This document shows, in pieces, positions 44,616-53,089 of a DNA stretch of 64,000 nucleotides. The notes beneath the pieces were generated by a model. It was given only the letters and a program-made list of their open reading frames with translations, searched no databases and was not told the origin of the DNA. A program made the translations under genes and the position numbers. The stretch's first letter is position 1; each line of letters begins with the position of its first letter. Source of the stretch: Bradyrhizobium sp. 170 (GTDB taxonomy: Bacteria; Pseudomonadota; Alphaproteobacteria; Rhizobiales; Xanthobacteraceae); assembly GCF_023101085.1 (NCBI RefSeq), contig NZ_CP064703.1, forward strand, positions 7,068,001 to 7,132,000, in the 5' to 3' direction.

Positions 44616-45965
44616 TTATCGAAACAGCCCGACCCTGGCCTTGGCAATGATCAGGTCAAGCGGCGGAAGGAACAGGTAGGCAACGACCAACAGCCCGATC
44701 ACAACCAGCACGACCGCTCCCAGAAAAACAAATATCCGTCGCCGCCTCGAACGCGATTCGGCGGCCGTCGTGATGTAGGGAATTGAAACGATCAACTGGC
44801 CATCGACAACAGACAGAAGGTCATTGCTTCTGCGGATTCCCTTGTCCAGAATTTCCATCAGGACTGCCAGCCCTGCTCCGCCCAAAAGCGCGGCCGCGAA
44901 GGCCATTGCAAGGACTTTCAGCCGATTGGGCTTGACCGGCTCTTGCGGAACCGTGGGCTGCTCGATGATTTCGAGCTTCTCGGACTGCTGGTCCTTTTCG
45001 AGGTTTTCGCCGAGGCGCGCGGCGGCCAATTTTGCCGAGGCGGCATCGAGATTCTTTTGCAGACTCTCCTGCTGGGCGACCATCACCTCGACACTGGCAG
45101 CCGTTGCGACGTCATTGGTCGGGGCCGGCGCGGAGGCCACCTTTTCCAGGGCTTCGATCTGCTTCTTCAGGGACTGGATCACCGGGTGTCGCTCTGAGTA
45201 TAGCGCGCCCTTCTGGATCAGTTCGGACTTGAGCTGCGTAAGGGTCGCCGTCGGCTGATCAGAGCCGCCGGACGACGCCGGTTTGCCCTGCGTGATCCGC
45301 AACTGGGCGATCTTGGTATCGAGCGCCGTGCTCTCAGCCTGAAGTCTCTGGACTTCTCGCGCCAGGAACTTCGTCGTGTCCGTGGCGCGGCTGGTCCGAT
45401 CCCGAAGATCCTCGTTCAGGATCCGCGTCATCAACTCGTTGGCGACCTGCGCAGCCACCGCACCATTGGCGTATTCGAATCCGACCGAGAAGACGATGGT
45501 AGGATTTTCCATCGCAGCGCGCGTCCGCTGCTTGAAGTCCATTTGAAGGTCGACCGGCGCGATTTTCGTGTTCTTCTTGACCTCCGCGACGAGTTCGGTC
45601 GGCGACATCAGCGTGCGCTTGTCCGGGAACAGTTTGAATTTGTCGGCGATCGCGATGAGATTATCTCGCGTCATCGTCCGCTGCTGAATGACCTGAATGC
45701 GCTCCTGGGCAGCGCTGGTGACCGTAGGCCGGACCAATTCGGATGGAATCTGCTGCGATTGAACGAGGATCCGTCCTTCGGAGAGATAGGTCGGCGGCCA
45801 CAACAAAGCTACCGCGGCACCCGCGGCAAGGATCGTGACGAACGGCAGTATGAAATAGGCCCAGCGCCGCTGGAACAGTTCCCAATAGAAAGCGGGCCGC
45901 AACAGATGGCTACGGTCCTCTTGCAGCGGCTGGAAATCGTCCTCAAATTCAACTTTCTGCAACAT
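44616..45965 (-). CDS. Wzz/GumC-type polysaccharide co-polymerase
   Basis: 449 residues from the ATG at 45965. First membrane helix WAYFILPFVTILAAGAAVALLWP, Wzz domain (YLSEGRILVQSQQIPSEL), long coiled coil (about 170-360), Pro-rich motif VPQEPVKPNRLKVLAMAFAAAL with the second helix, then a third helix (IFVFLGAVVLVVIGLLVVAYLFLPP) close to the end. Such proteins set the chain length and bind the kinase encoded next. The extra C-terminal helix is usual in the exosortase-linked group. Confidence 0.9.
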   Translation of the reverse strand: MLQKVEFEDDFQPLQEDRSHLLRPAFYWELFQRRWAYFILPFVTILAAGAAVALLWPPTYLSEGRILVQSQQIPSELVRPTVTSAAQERIQVIQQRTMTRDNLIAIADKFKLFPDKRTLMSPTELVAEVKKNTKIAPVDLQMDFKQRTRAAMENPTIVFSVGFEYANGAVAAQVANELMTRILNEDLRDRTSRATDTTKFLAREVQRLQAESTALDTKIAQLRITQGKPASSGGSDQPTATLTQLKSELIQKGALYSERHPVIQSLKKQIEALEKVASAPAPTNDVATAASVEVMVAQQESLQKNLDAASAKLAAARLGENLEKDQQSEKLEIIEQPTVPQEPVKPNRLKVLAMAFAAALLGGAGLAVLMEILDKGIRRSNDLLSVVDGQLIVSIPYITTAAESRSRRRRIFVFLGAVVLVVIGLLVVAYLFLPPLDLIIAKARVGLFR

Positions 45966-46182
45966 ATATCGTCCGAGCGTCTGTTTGCGAGCCTGCCAGG
46001 CTAATGATACCGCGAAATGATCGGTGGCGCGTCGCTGCGAGCTGCAATCTAGCATCGATTTTGCAGGGATTTAATGAATAGTTGCTCAGCGCCAAGAGTT
46101 TCAAATTTCAATCTTAATGGTGGTTCCATCGGCGGCTTTGGCAAATTTACGTAGATCAGAGAAATGGGTCGAGGGAGGAAGG

Positions 46183-46199
46183 GTAATTTCCCGAATTAC
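46183..46199 (+). promoter_or_regulatory. Operator-like inverted repeat upstream of ATPase gene
   Basis: GTAATT, TCCCG, AATTAC (6-bp arms, 5-base spacer) lies about 35 bases before the ATPase start in the region between two divergent genes. A regulator site is possible; a promoter core was not identified. Confidence 0.35.
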
Positions 46200-46234
46200 G
46201 CTATAAGGGTCTGTAGCCGGGCTAAGGAAGTTCA

Positions 46235-47071
46235 ATGTACGAGGCATTTTATCAGCTGCGGGAGAAACCTTTTTCAATTCTCCCCGACCCCGACCTGATT
46301 TATTGGGGCAAGATGCATTCCATGGCGTTCACGATGCTGGAGTTCGGCGTCATGAACAACGCCGGCTTCACCGTCATTACAGGTGAAATAGGGTCCGGCA
46401 AGACAACCCTGGTCCGCCATTTGCTCAAGAAGGTAAGCCCGGCGATCACCATCGGCCTGATCTCGAATTCTCCGCAGGGGCGGCAGGAATTGCTGCAATG
46501 GATCCTGATGTCGCTCGGCCAATCGTTCGACGGGGATTACCCAAACCTTTTCAAGAAGTTACAAGACTTTCTGTATGGTCAATTCGCCAACGGAAGACGG
46601 ACCATATTGATCATCGATGAGGCGCAGAATCTCGAGCCGGAGGCGCTCGAACATTTGCGCATGATCTCCAATATTAACGCTGACAAGTTTCAGATTTTGC
46701 AGCTGATTCTGGTCGGCCAGCCCCAGCTGCGCGACCTGCTCCTGGCGCCGAAGCTGCATCAGTTCGCGCAGCGGATTTCCTCCGACTTCCACCTTCGCCC
46801 CCTCGACGACCGGGAGGTAGCCAATTATATCGCGTTTCGGCTCCAGGCGGTGGGTGCCCGCCGCCCCCTGTTCACCCAGGAAGCCTGCTCGCTGATCGCC
46901 TCCGCGAGCGGCGGAATACCCCGGATGATTAACGTCTTGTGTGACACGGCGCTGGTTTATGGCTTTGCCAACGACCAGCGGGTGATTTCGGACCACATTG
47001 TGCGGGACGTTATTGCGGATAAGCAACAGTACAGCATTTTTCCGGTAAAAAAGTTCTCTCGGGTTCCCTAA
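46235..47071 (+). CDS. ExeA/GspA-like AAA ATPase of exosortase-linked polysaccharide clusters
   Basis: 278 residues with a ribosome site (AAGGAAG). Start MYEAFYQLREKPFSILPDPDLIYWG is typical of this family. Walker A GEIGSGKTT, Walker B TILIIDEAQNL, GQPQLRDLL, and a C-terminal lid GGIPRMINVLCDTAL. Members occur in XrtA-type clusters and are named XrtA-associated ATPase; their exact work is unknown. It leads a plus-strand set with the Wza-like and barrel proteins. Confidence 0.9.
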   Translation: MYEAFYQLREKPFSILPDPDLIYWGKMHSMAFTMLEFGVMNNAGFTVITGEIGSGKTTLVRHLLKKVSPAITIGLISNSPQGRQELLQWILMSLGQSFDGDYPNLFKKLQDFLYGQFANGRRTILIIDEAQNLEPEALEHLRMISNINADKFQILQLILVGQPQLRDLLLAPKLHQFAQRISSDFHLRPLDDREVANYIAFRLQAVGARRPLFTQEACSLIASASGGIPRMINVLCDTALVYGFANDQRVISDHIVRDVIADKQQYSIFPVKKFSRVP

Positions 47072-47078
47072 GTCCTTG

Positions 47079-47191
47079 TATCCTATTAGTTTCCCCCAAG
47101 GCTAAATAATGGCTGCGTGTTCGGGTGACCCCACACGACGGCCCAAGTGTCTTTGTTTACGGGCTTTTTGCCGATAGTTTGGGGGAATGAT
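47079..47191 (+). promoter_or_regulatory. Leader with inverted repeat covering the ribosome site of the Wza-like gene
   Basis: TTCCCCCAA (47091-47099) and TTGGGGGAA (47179-47187) can pair exactly. The second arm contains the GGGGGA ribosome site, 5 bases before the ATG at 47192. Pairing in the mRNA would hide it. TATCCT and GTTTCCCCC at the left edge also occur at 33524-33538. Confidence 0.45.
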
Positions 47192-47776
47192 ATGCGAATC
47201 CTGCTGGCACTGCTGTGTATTGCCTTCCTGACTCCGGCGGCGAACGCGCAGACCCTGAAGTCGGGCGACAGCCTTAGTATTTCGGTCCTGCAAGACCCCA
47301 AGCTCGATCGGAACGTTGTCGTCGACCCCTCCGGTGAAATCGCGTTCCCCCTCGCCGGCCATATCCGGGCACGCGGGCTGACGCCATTGGCGCTCGAAAA
47401 CATTCTCAAGAACAAGCTGAAGAACAACTACAAGGACGAGAATCTCGACGTTACGGTCGCGGTCCTAAACGCGCCCAAGGAGATCCCCGAGGACGACCTG
47501 AAGCCGAAGATTTTCATCACCGGCGAGATCATCAAGCCGGGCTCCTATGTCGTCAGGCAGAAAACGACCTTGATGCAGGCTATCGCCCTTGCTGGCGGTA
47601 TCGGACCCTTTGCTGCGAAGAACCGCATCCAGGTGAGGCGCAAGGGCCCAGGCGGCGACGAAACAATTTTCATGTTCAACTACCGCGCTTACGAAGCCGG
47701 TAACGACCTTGAAGGTAACATCACCTTGCGGGCCGGCGACGTCATCATGGTTCCGGAACGACGCTTGTTTGAGTGA
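47192..47776 (+). CDS. Wza-type polysaccharide export protein
   Basis: 194 residues from the ATG at 47192 (GGGGGA upstream). Signal peptide ILLALLCIAFLTPAANA with ordinary cleavage and no lipobox, unlike classic Wza. Export domain SGDSLSISVLQDPKLDRNVVVDPSG and PLAGHIRARGLT, then an SLBB domain (IFITGEIIKPGSYVVRQKTTLMQAIALAGGI). Short members like this lack the C-terminal outer-membrane helix, so the neighbour barrel protein may serve as the outer-membrane part. Confidence 0.9.
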   Translation: MRILLALLCIAFLTPAANAQTLKSGDSLSISVLQDPKLDRNVVVDPSGEIAFPLAGHIRARGLTPLALENILKNKLKNNYKDENLDVTVAVLNAPKEIPEDDLKPKIFITGEIIKPGSYVVRQKTTLMQAIALAGGIGPFAAKNRIQVRRKGPGGDETIFMFNYRAYEAGNDLEGNITLRAGDVIMVPERRLFE

Positions 47777-47807
47777 GGCTTGACGATCGGCGGGGGCGAG
47801 AAGCAAC

Positions 47808-49046
47808 GTGAAGAGAGCTGCCATAGCAGTCTCGGTGTGCTTTGGCATGGCGCCGTCCGTGGCATTTGCGTTCGACTGGTCGATTAAGGCCAGCGAGAGC
47901 GAAACCGTCGAAGTCAATAGCAATCAGTTCTTGCGCAGCTCCCCCGCGGGATCGGTGGGATCCTACACCACGCTCAACGCTGACGCAGAGGCGCGCACGC
48001 CGACATCCAAGTTCAACTTCACTGGCGACGGTACCTACAGGAAATATTGGGGTCCGGGCGCTGCTGGAACCGCGTCGGAATTCCTGAACTATGGATTCGG
48101 GGCCCGCTACGAGGTTCGGGAAAAGACGAACTTTGACCGGGAGTATGTCGAGGCGAACTGGAGACAGCAAAGTACCGCTCTCGCGATCCTGAACGATCTC
48201 GGCGTTTCCACGCCGGCTTCAGGCTTCATCGATCGGCTTACGGCAACCGGCGGAATCGACCGTTCGATCACCGCAATTGACACAGTGTCTCTGTTCGCCA
48301 CGTCCACTCGCACAAGTTACGAGCCGTCCAGTGGTGGCCTGCCATTTACGGATACACTTGCGCGCGGCAATTGGCGGCGCTCGCTAAGTTCGGTCACAGC
48401 GATCAACCTGTCTTCCGAGTACGAACTGCTCGAATATGGCAACGCATTCAACACGCAGGTCCAGATTTTTCGTGAGCAGGCCGGGTTTGACGCCAATTTG
48501 TCGGCGGTGCTTTCCTTTCGCGCCAATGTCGGCGTCGCCTATCTGGTAACCGATCGGGGGCTTTCGAGTTCAGCATTCGGGGGCACGACGTCGGCCACAC
48601 CCGTATCGAACACACAGCTCGACTGGATCGGTGACGCTGTTCTCACCTATCGCATGCTGAAGAGCACAACCTTGTCTGTCATCGCCAGCCAGTCGGTCGG
48701 ACCGAGCATTGTCGGCTCTCTGTTCAAGCGGGATTCGATCACGGCATCGCTGAGCCACAGCATCAATTCACGATCCACTCTGTCGTTTTCAGCGAGCGGC
48801 AACCGGCAGATATCGACCACGACGACGGATTTTGCCTCGGCGTCGGCGACCTACAGCTACAATCTGACCCGGGAATGGCTGACGTCGGCCACCTACCGGT
48901 ACCAGCATCGGTTCGCAAGCACCGGCACCACCATCTTCGATCCGATCACCGGCACCCCAACTGTGTCCGGCCTGGGGCCTGCGGATTCCCATAGCCTGAT
49001 GTTCGTTGTGACGCACAACTGGACTGTGCTGCCGTCGGGCAACTAA
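47808..49046 (+). CDS. Outer-membrane beta-barrel protein of the export system
   Basis: 412 residues from a GTG at 47808. Signal peptide RAAIAVSVCFGMAPSVAFAF. The rest is alternating beta-strand sequence rich in Ser, Thr and Tyr (YGFGARYEVREKTNFDREY, SATYSYNLTREWLTSATYRYQHRF). Barrel proteins of this size follow the Wza-like gene in exosortase clusters and may form the outer-membrane pore. The last residues (NWTVLPSGN) do not end in an aromatic residue, which is unusual for a barrel. Confidence 0.75.
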   Translation: MKRAAIAVSVCFGMAPSVAFAFDWSIKASESETVEVNSNQFLRSSPAGSVGSYTTLNADAEARTPTSKFNFTGDGTYRKYWGPGAAGTASEFLNYGFGARYEVREKTNFDREYVEANWRQQSTALAILNDLGVSTPASGFIDRLTATGGIDRSITAIDTVSLFATSTRTSYEPSSGGLPFTDTLARGNWRRSLSSVTAINLSSEYELLEYGNAFNTQVQIFREQAGFDANLSAVLSFRANVGVAYLVTDRGLSSSAFGGTTSATPVSNTQLDWIGDAVLTYRMLKSTTLSVIASQSVGPSIVGSLFKRDSITASLSHSINSRSTLSFSASGNRQISTTTTDFASASATYSYNLTREWLTSATYRYQHRFASTGTTIFDPITGTPTVSGLGPADSHSLMFVVTHNWTVLPSGN

Positions 49047-49095
49047 TCGTCATCCCGCTCGGACCATTTCCCCAGGTCCGGGGCCCACACCAGCG

Positions 49096-49130
49096 AAGTC
49101 GCCAAACGACCATGCTCCGCTTGGCGACTT
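49096..49130 (+). terminator. Stem-loop after the barrel-protein gene
   Basis: AAGTCGCCAA pairs with TTGGCGACTT (10 bp) around a 15-base loop, 50 bases after the stop. It has only a weak T tract. Confidence 0.5.
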
Positions 49131-49160
49131 TGTGTACCGGTGCGCCACCTATGGCTTGAA

Positions 49161-49343
49161 CTACTTCCTCGCGGTTATAACGGCTGATGGGCGGTTGGCT
49201 GTCTCTCGTCGTCTGGATCGCGAGGCAGTTGATCGGATTGGCAGCAGCAAGAACGCCGCAAACAGCAAGGGCGGACCCCACAAAGCCAGCAAGCCGCAAA
49301 TTACGATCTCTACGACATCCATGCTCATCCCCGATGACATGTC
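49161..49343 (-). CDS. Possible small membrane protein
   Basis: 60 residues with one hydrophobic helix (VEIVICGLLALWGPPLLFAAFLLLP) and a basic tail (TASRSRRRETAN). Either of two Met codons (49343 or 49331, the latter with GGGGAT upstream) could start it. It lies in a gap between two plus-strand genes. Not recognised. Confidence 0.4.
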   Translation of the reverse strand, partial: DMSSGMSMDVVEIVICGLLALWGPPLLFAAFLLLPIRSTASRSRRRETANRPSAVITARK

Positions 49344-49416
49344 GCCGCCTATTTTTTTACCGAGATTCGCGCACGTACAAAGCAAAAACCATTTGTGCGC
49401 TGCACTGCTAGAACGG

Positions 49417-49438
49417 AAGCCGCCTCGGCGGTCTTTTT
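49417..49438 (+). terminator. Short GC hairpin with T5 tract
   Basis: GCCGCCTCGGCGG followed by TCTTTTTG: a small stem and five T, 34 bases before the acyltransferase gene. It probably ends transcripts from the left. Confidence 0.55.
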
Positions 49439-49471
49439 GTTGCGTGGTCGCCTCTAAAACCTTGCGAAGCT

Positions 49472-50491
49472 ATGGACCGGACCGTTAGGCTCACGGCGAT
49501 GGGGGATCATGGGGCTCAGCAGGGCCGCGTCGACTGGGTCGACGCGGCCAAAGGATTTGGAATCATTTTGGTGGTCGTCGGGCACGCGATCCGAGGGCTG
49601 CTGGAAGCGCGCATATTGATTGAAACAGCGACCGTCCAATACGTCGACACGTGGATTTACTCATTCCACATGCCACTGTTCTTTTTCTTGACTGGGCTTT
49701 TTATTGCAAGGTCCGCTGAAAAAAACACGCTCCCCCATTTCGTCTTCGATAAAGTTGCGACCCTCGCTTATCCTTACTTTGTGTGGTCGATCATTACGAT
49801 ATTGTTGAAGACAGCACTCGGACCGCTCCCAACCACGCCGCGAAGTTTGCGTGACCTGTCTCTGATCTTCTATCACCCGATCGAACAATACTGGTTTCTG
49901 TACGCACTCTTCGTTCTCTCAATCGGTTTCAAGTTGCTATATTTGAGCCGAACAACCTTCTGGATCTTCTTGGCGGCAGCAATCGCTATTCATCCTGATG
50001 CGACACCCCTCCTGTTGGACAGCAGAGTGATGGCCGAAGTCAGTCGATTTGCTATCTACTTCGCCATCGGCGCAGCGATTGGTTCAGTTCATCTGCGAGA
50101 CGTTGAAAAACTGAATTCTGGCGTACTCGCCTTGATTGGGATTGCGGGCTTAGCATGCGCCGCGGGTCGCATCCTCCTCCCGCAAGACGGATTCTATCCA
50201 GTTTTTGCAACGCTAGGCATCTGTGGAGGATGTGCTACTGCTATTCTGATTTCTAGAAGCAAGTTCGCGCCGACTTTCGTGTATCTCGGTCATCATTCTC
50301 TCGAAATATTCGTCGTGCACACGATAGCTACTGCGGGAACCAGGATATTTCTGGCCTCTCTGCACGTAAGCTCCCCTTTCATCCATCTCGTCGCTGGAAT
50401 TGTTGCGGGCTTGCTCGCGCCAATCGCGCTGGCTATCGCTCTCAAGCGAACTGGTGTCCACTATGCCTTCTCACTTAAGCCGCGCACTTAA
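49472..50491 (+). CDS. Acyltransferase family 3 membrane protein
   Basis: 339 residues with about ten membrane helices. Opening VDWVDAAKGFGIILVVVGHAIRG holds the conserved His of this family, and YSFHMPLFFFLTGLF is the second typical block. Near the end: YLGHHSLEIFVVHTIA. These enzymes O-acetylate or succinylate sugars of surface polysaccharides. Here it probably decorates the polymer made by the cluster. Confidence 0.9.
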   Translation: MDRTVRLTAMGDHGAQQGRVDWVDAAKGFGIILVVVGHAIRGLLEARILIETATVQYVDTWIYSFHMPLFFFLTGLFIARSAEKNTLPHFVFDKVATLAYPYFVWSIITILLKTALGPLPTTPRSLRDLSLIFYHPIEQYWFLYALFVLSIGFKLLYLSRTTFWIFLAAAIAIHPDATPLLLDSRVMAEVSRFAIYFAIGAAIGSVHLRDVEKLNSGVLALIGIAGLACAAGRILLPQDGFYPVFATLGICGGCATAILISRSKFAPTFVYLGHHSLEIFVVHTIATAGTRIFLASLHVSSPFIHLVAGIVAGLLAPIALAIALKRTGVHYAFSLKPRT

Positions 50492-50636
50492 AATGCGAGC
50501 AATCGAGTATGATTGCAATGGCCCATGACGCGCAGGCGCTCAACCCGCACAAGGCGATACTCTCCGTGCAAACGCTTCGCGCTTGTCCTCAGTGGAAACC
50601 GTTATCCGCTTTTCCCGAACATGCTCCAGCCAGCGT

Positions 50637-53024
50637 TCACTTCATCGCTGAGCGGATGCTGTCCTTGAGGGGCGTCCCGTCCGGCTCCAGCGAAAATGCG
50701 GTCTTGAACCGTTCGGTCGCCTTTTCGGTTTGCCCCGCAGCCGCGTAGCTCATGCCGAGGTGATAGTGGACTGCCGCAAGGTTCGGCATGCTGGCAGACG
50801 CTGGCTCCAGGGTTGCGATCGCACCCTTGAAATCGCCACGCTTGTACTGAGCCCATCCGAACGTGTCCTGAAATTGCGGCACGTTGGAGCTTTTCAATTT
50901 CTCAGACAGCTCAAACGCACGTTCGAGACTTGGCTTGTCGCTCCGATTGTCCAGTAGCAGGCTGACGAGATTGTTGATCGCAACCACGGAATTCGGCTGG
51001 TCCTGCAGAATCGCTTCGTACTGAGATATTGCGGCGTCGCTGTTCCCCCGCTGGATCTGCAATCCAGCCAGGGAGAGACGGAAAGCTACATTGCCGGGCA
51101 ACTCCGCAAGTGCGGCCTTGAGCACCTTGTCAGCCGCATCAAAGTCCTTGCTTTGAACATAGAGCTCGGTCAGCGCAGTGTACCCCGCCGGCTCATTCGG
51201 CTGCTGCTCGACTGCCTTCCTGAAGCTTTGCAGCGCCTCATCGTTCTTCTTTTCCGCCAGTTTGGCCTGCCCGAGAAACACGAGAAGCTGGGCATTGGCT
51301 GGGAACTTGTTGCTCATCGCCTGCAGCAGCGCCGCAGCCTTGTCTGGCTTGCCCTGCTTCACATAGGCCGAGGCGAGTGCAAGCGCCGGCTGTGGTGCGT
51401 CCGGCGCTGCTTTGTGCGCAGCCTCCAGCGCTGCGACGCTTTCCTCGATCTTGTTCTGGCCAGCGAACGCCGCCGCGCGGATCTGTTCGGCAGTCACGCG
51501 GCCCTCATCGACGCGTCCCATCGCGTCCGCGATCGCCAAGGCTCCCGACCAATTCTGCCGGCTCAATCTGACCTGCGCCAGCGACGACCAGATCTGGAGA
51601 TTGCCGGAATTGCGATTAGCAGCCTCCGTCAGAATCTCTTCGGCGCGAGCCGCGTCGCCCTTGCGTTGCAGGAACGCTACGTAGCGGAGGACGACATCAG
51701 GATTGGAGTTGGATGATTTGAGCGCGTCGGCATACTGACGATCGGCCAACTCGGCCTTGCCGCTGCGTTCATACGCCACTGCCATCAACGACAGCAGCTC
51801 AACCGACTTCGGCTGATCGTTGAGCGCCTCGCGCAAATCGGAAATGGCGCTGTCGATCTGGCCCTTGTCGATGCTCAGGGCCGCCCGCAGCCGGAGCGCG
51901 CCCGAGTTTCGGCGATCCTTCGAGAGGATATCGGCGATCAAGGGCTCGGCAGCCGCCTTGTCGTTCTTGGCAATATAGACCTCCGCAAGCTTGACCTGGG
52001 CGGCGAGCTTCTTGTCGGGGGTGGCTGCCGTGCTAGTCAGCTTCTGCAAAGCCTGCACGGCATCCGCCGCTCGGTTCTGCCCCAGATTCAGTTCAGCCAG
52101 TGCGATCTGGTAATCGAAGTCATCGCCGCCTGCCTTGATCCGCGCTTCCAACTCTGCTCTGGCGGCATCCGCGCCCTTCGTGGCAGCCAAGAAGCGGACA
52201 AGGTCGAGCCCGATCTTGCTGTCGGTCGGGTTGGCTTCGGCCCTCGCCCGAAATTCCTTCTCGGCCTCGACGAACTTTCGCTGCGCGATGAGAAACTGCA
52301 GAAGCTGGGCGCGGTATGCAGCCTCTTGAGGATTTTGCGCGATCAGCTTGCGCAGCAACTCTTCTGCCTTCGCCAAGTCCTTCTTGCGTGCATACGTGTC
52401 GATCTTCTGCAGGGTGATGCGCGTTTCGTCCTTGTCCGCAGGAACAGAATCCAGAAGCTTCAGTCCGCCATCGAGGTCGCCATCTGCGACCTTTTTCGAT
52501 GCAAGCAACGAGATCGCATCGACGTTGGCCGGGTCGATCTCATAGGCGCGCTGGGCTTCGCGGATCGCGCCGGCATTGTCGTTTGTTCGAAGGAGAATGA
52601 TCGCCCGCAAAGCATGGAGTTCCGCATTCGGCTTGTCGCCCTCGTTCGCGGCATCGACGACCCGGAGCGCGGCCTCGGCGGCCCCGCCGCCCACCATAAT
52701 TCGCGCAAGCCTCAATCTCGCATTCAGATCGTTCGGATCCAGTTCGACGATACGGCGCAAATCCAGGAAGAGCGAAGTCGCCTTTGTCCGTTCGTCGATG
52801 CCTGCGAGCGCCCGCCAGACTTCAACCTTGTCGCTCTTGTACTTGACGGCTTTCAGGAGTTCCTTGCGCGCCTCGAGGTCGTCCTTCTTTTCGATGAGAG
52901 CCATTCCGCTCTCATAGTAACTTTGCGCGCGCTCTTCGGGCGATCCGCAGCCCGCTACAAACGTGACGAGCAGGAGCGCAAGTCCGCTGCGAACGCGAAA
53001 CGTCTGACCGACTGGCTGCTTCAT
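50637..53024 (-). CDS. prsT: PEP-CTERM system TPR lipoprotein PrsT
   Basis: 795 residues from the ATG at 53024. Lipoprotein signal (SGLALLLVTFVAGCGS, lipobox VAGC). The rest is about 20 TPR units (SYYESGMALIEKKDDLEARKELLKAV, then AYEIDPANVDAISLLASKKV up to HYHLGMSYAAAGQTEKATERF). PrsT is a hallmark of exosortase/EPS clusters and probably serves as a periplasmic scaffold. It follows the WecG-STAS gene at a distance of 65 bases on the same strand. Confidence 0.9.
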   Translation of the reverse strand: MKQPVGQTFRVRSGLALLLVTFVAGCGSPEERAQSYYESGMALIEKKDDLEARKELLKAVKYKSDKVEVWRALAGIDERTKATSLFLDLRRIVELDPNDLNARLRLARIMVGGGAAEAALRVVDAANEGDKPNAELHALRAIILLRTNDNAGAIREAQRAYEIDPANVDAISLLASKKVADGDLDGGLKLLDSVPADKDETRITLQKIDTYARKKDLAKAEELLRKLIAQNPQEAAYRAQLLQFLIAQRKFVEAEKEFRARAEANPTDSKIGLDLVRFLAATKGADAARAELEARIKAGGDDFDYQIALAELNLGQNRAADAVQALQKLTSTAATPDKKLAAQVKLAEVYIAKNDKAAAEPLIADILSKDRRNSGALRLRAALSIDKGQIDSAISDLREALNDQPKSVELLSLMAVAYERSGKAELADRQYADALKSSNSNPDVVLRYVAFLQRKGDAARAEEILTEAANRNSGNLQIWSSLAQVRLSRQNWSGALAIADAMGRVDEGRVTAEQIRAAAFAGQNKIEESVAALEAAHKAAPDAPQPALALASAYVKQGKPDKAAALLQAMSNKFPANAQLLVFLGQAKLAEKKNDEALQSFRKAVEQQPNEPAGYTALTELYVQSKDFDAADKVLKAALAELPGNVAFRLSLAGLQIQRGNSDAAISQYEAILQDQPNSVVAINNLVSLLLDNRSDKPSLERAFELSEKLKSSNVPQFQDTFGWAQYKRGDFKGAIATLEPASASMPNLAAVHYHLGMSYAAAGQTEKATERFKTAFSLEPDGTPLKDSIRSAMK

Positions 53025-53089
53025 CTTTGGCCCTGGATTAGTGTCATGCGGCCGAAAGGCGGCCGGATAATCGTCTGTCGCCTCCGCTA

